This document shows positions 60,543 through 60,601 of a DNA stretch of 60,601 nucleotides, in pieces. The position numbers and the translations under genes are program-made. How positions within the stretch are numbered: the first letter of the stretch is position 1; each line of letters begins with the position of its first letter. This DNA is from Fidelibacterota bacterium (GTDB lineage Bacteria > Pseudomonadota > Alphaproteobacteria > Rhodospirillales > Rhodospirillaceae), in contig CANJPQ010000025.1 in NCBI GenBank assembly GCA_947476275.1, forward strand, positions 1 through 60,601, given 5' to 3'. The notes beneath the pieces are model-generated. The model did no database searches and was not told where the DNA came from. It saw nothing but the letters and a program-made list of their open reading frames with translations.

Positions 60543-60601
60543 CGTGTGTGGATGCGGCGCCAGTCTTTGATCCTGCCGAACATGTTCTCGATCCGATGGC
60601 G
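60453..60601 (-). mobile_element. End of an IS5-family insertion sequence (runs off the window)
   Basis: The element boundary is placed near a CTAG (60453-60456) followed by GGTCAGGACTCATT, where the RNase T2 similarity ends and the transposase reading frame comes in on the minus strand shortly after. The other end and the target duplication lie outside the window. Confidence 0.7.
60473..60601 (-). CDS. IS5-family transposase, C-terminal end (partial)
   Basis: The minus strand is open from the window edge to a TGA at 60473-60475 and encodes 42 residues beginning RHRIENMFGRIKDWRR and ending in a hydrophobic CLAATVIFWL. The Glu and the Lys seven residues later fit the end of the DDE catalytic signature (E-x6-K) of IS4/IS5 transposases. 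The N-terminal part is outside the window. Confidence 0.85.
   Translation of the reverse strand, partial: RHRIENMFGRIKDWRRIHTRYDRCAHTFMSAICLAATVIFWL

Overview
The window looks like chromosomal DNA of a GC-rich alphaproteobacterium. The evidence is a GcrA-type cell-cycle regulator (26870-27268), a PopZ/DUF2497 polar organiser just upstream of valS (32313-35876), DUF1491, and the order pcm-like / tolC / popZ / valS, which is familiar from that class. The species cannot be named from sequence alone. Coding density is high. I see no CRISPR array, rRNA, prophage or plasmid origin. One insertion sequence runs off the right edge.

Layout. 1-1379: two tandem FkbM-like methyltransferases, the first cut by the left edge. 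1454-9346: an exported molybdenum hydroxylase large subunit, a histidine-rich membrane protein, a YheT-like hydrolase, a Mpo1-like membrane protein, a periplasmic cytochrome c, a cupin, a methyltransferase and a maleate-isomerase-like protein. 9469-12344: two tandem Tat-exported FAD amine oxidases. 12341-19722: small housekeeping and secreted proteins, a nitrilase-fold protein whose catalytic Cys is replaced by Ser, and an operon of a NUDIX hydrolase, a mercaptopyruvate sulfurtransferase and an exported F420-reductase-like protein. 19841-21201: a methyltransferase with a small helical partner protein. 21328-28247: a MATE exporter, conserved hypothetical genes, an ECF-like sigma factor, MotA, DUF1491, GcrA and a 2-hydroxyacid dehydrogenase. 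28488-37024: an MBL-fold hydrolase, tRNA-Cys and tRNA-Asn, then pcm-like, tolC, popZ, valS, a CPT-like kinase and a phasin-like gene. 37025-43820: a structured intergenic region, a broken EAL gene, an outer-membrane barrel, and a roughly 1,500-residue surface protein with a pseudopilin-like head, a LamG domain, a glycine-rich region and three beta-rich repeats. 43932-50085: an ArsR / AHSA1 / GyrI-like operon, a glycosyltransferase, a 5'-nucleotidase, a MAPEG protein and DUF2200. 50086-60601: ilvD, xth, a second copy of the methyltransferase plus helical partner module, a five-PAS hybrid histidine kinase, a GPH-type sugar symporter, and an RNase T2 gene truncated by an IS5-family element.

The best candidate for an undescribed system is the two-gene module present twice about 32 kb apart (19841-21201 and 52825-54242). 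Each copy is a SAM methyltransferase with a long N-terminal extension, whose stop codon overlaps the start of a roughly 100-residue helical protein sharing an ELWxLRDR core. Both proteins are recognisably paralogous between the copies, which suggests that the pair works as a unit. The second candidate is the modular pseudopilin/LamG/Gly-rich giant at 39198-43820.
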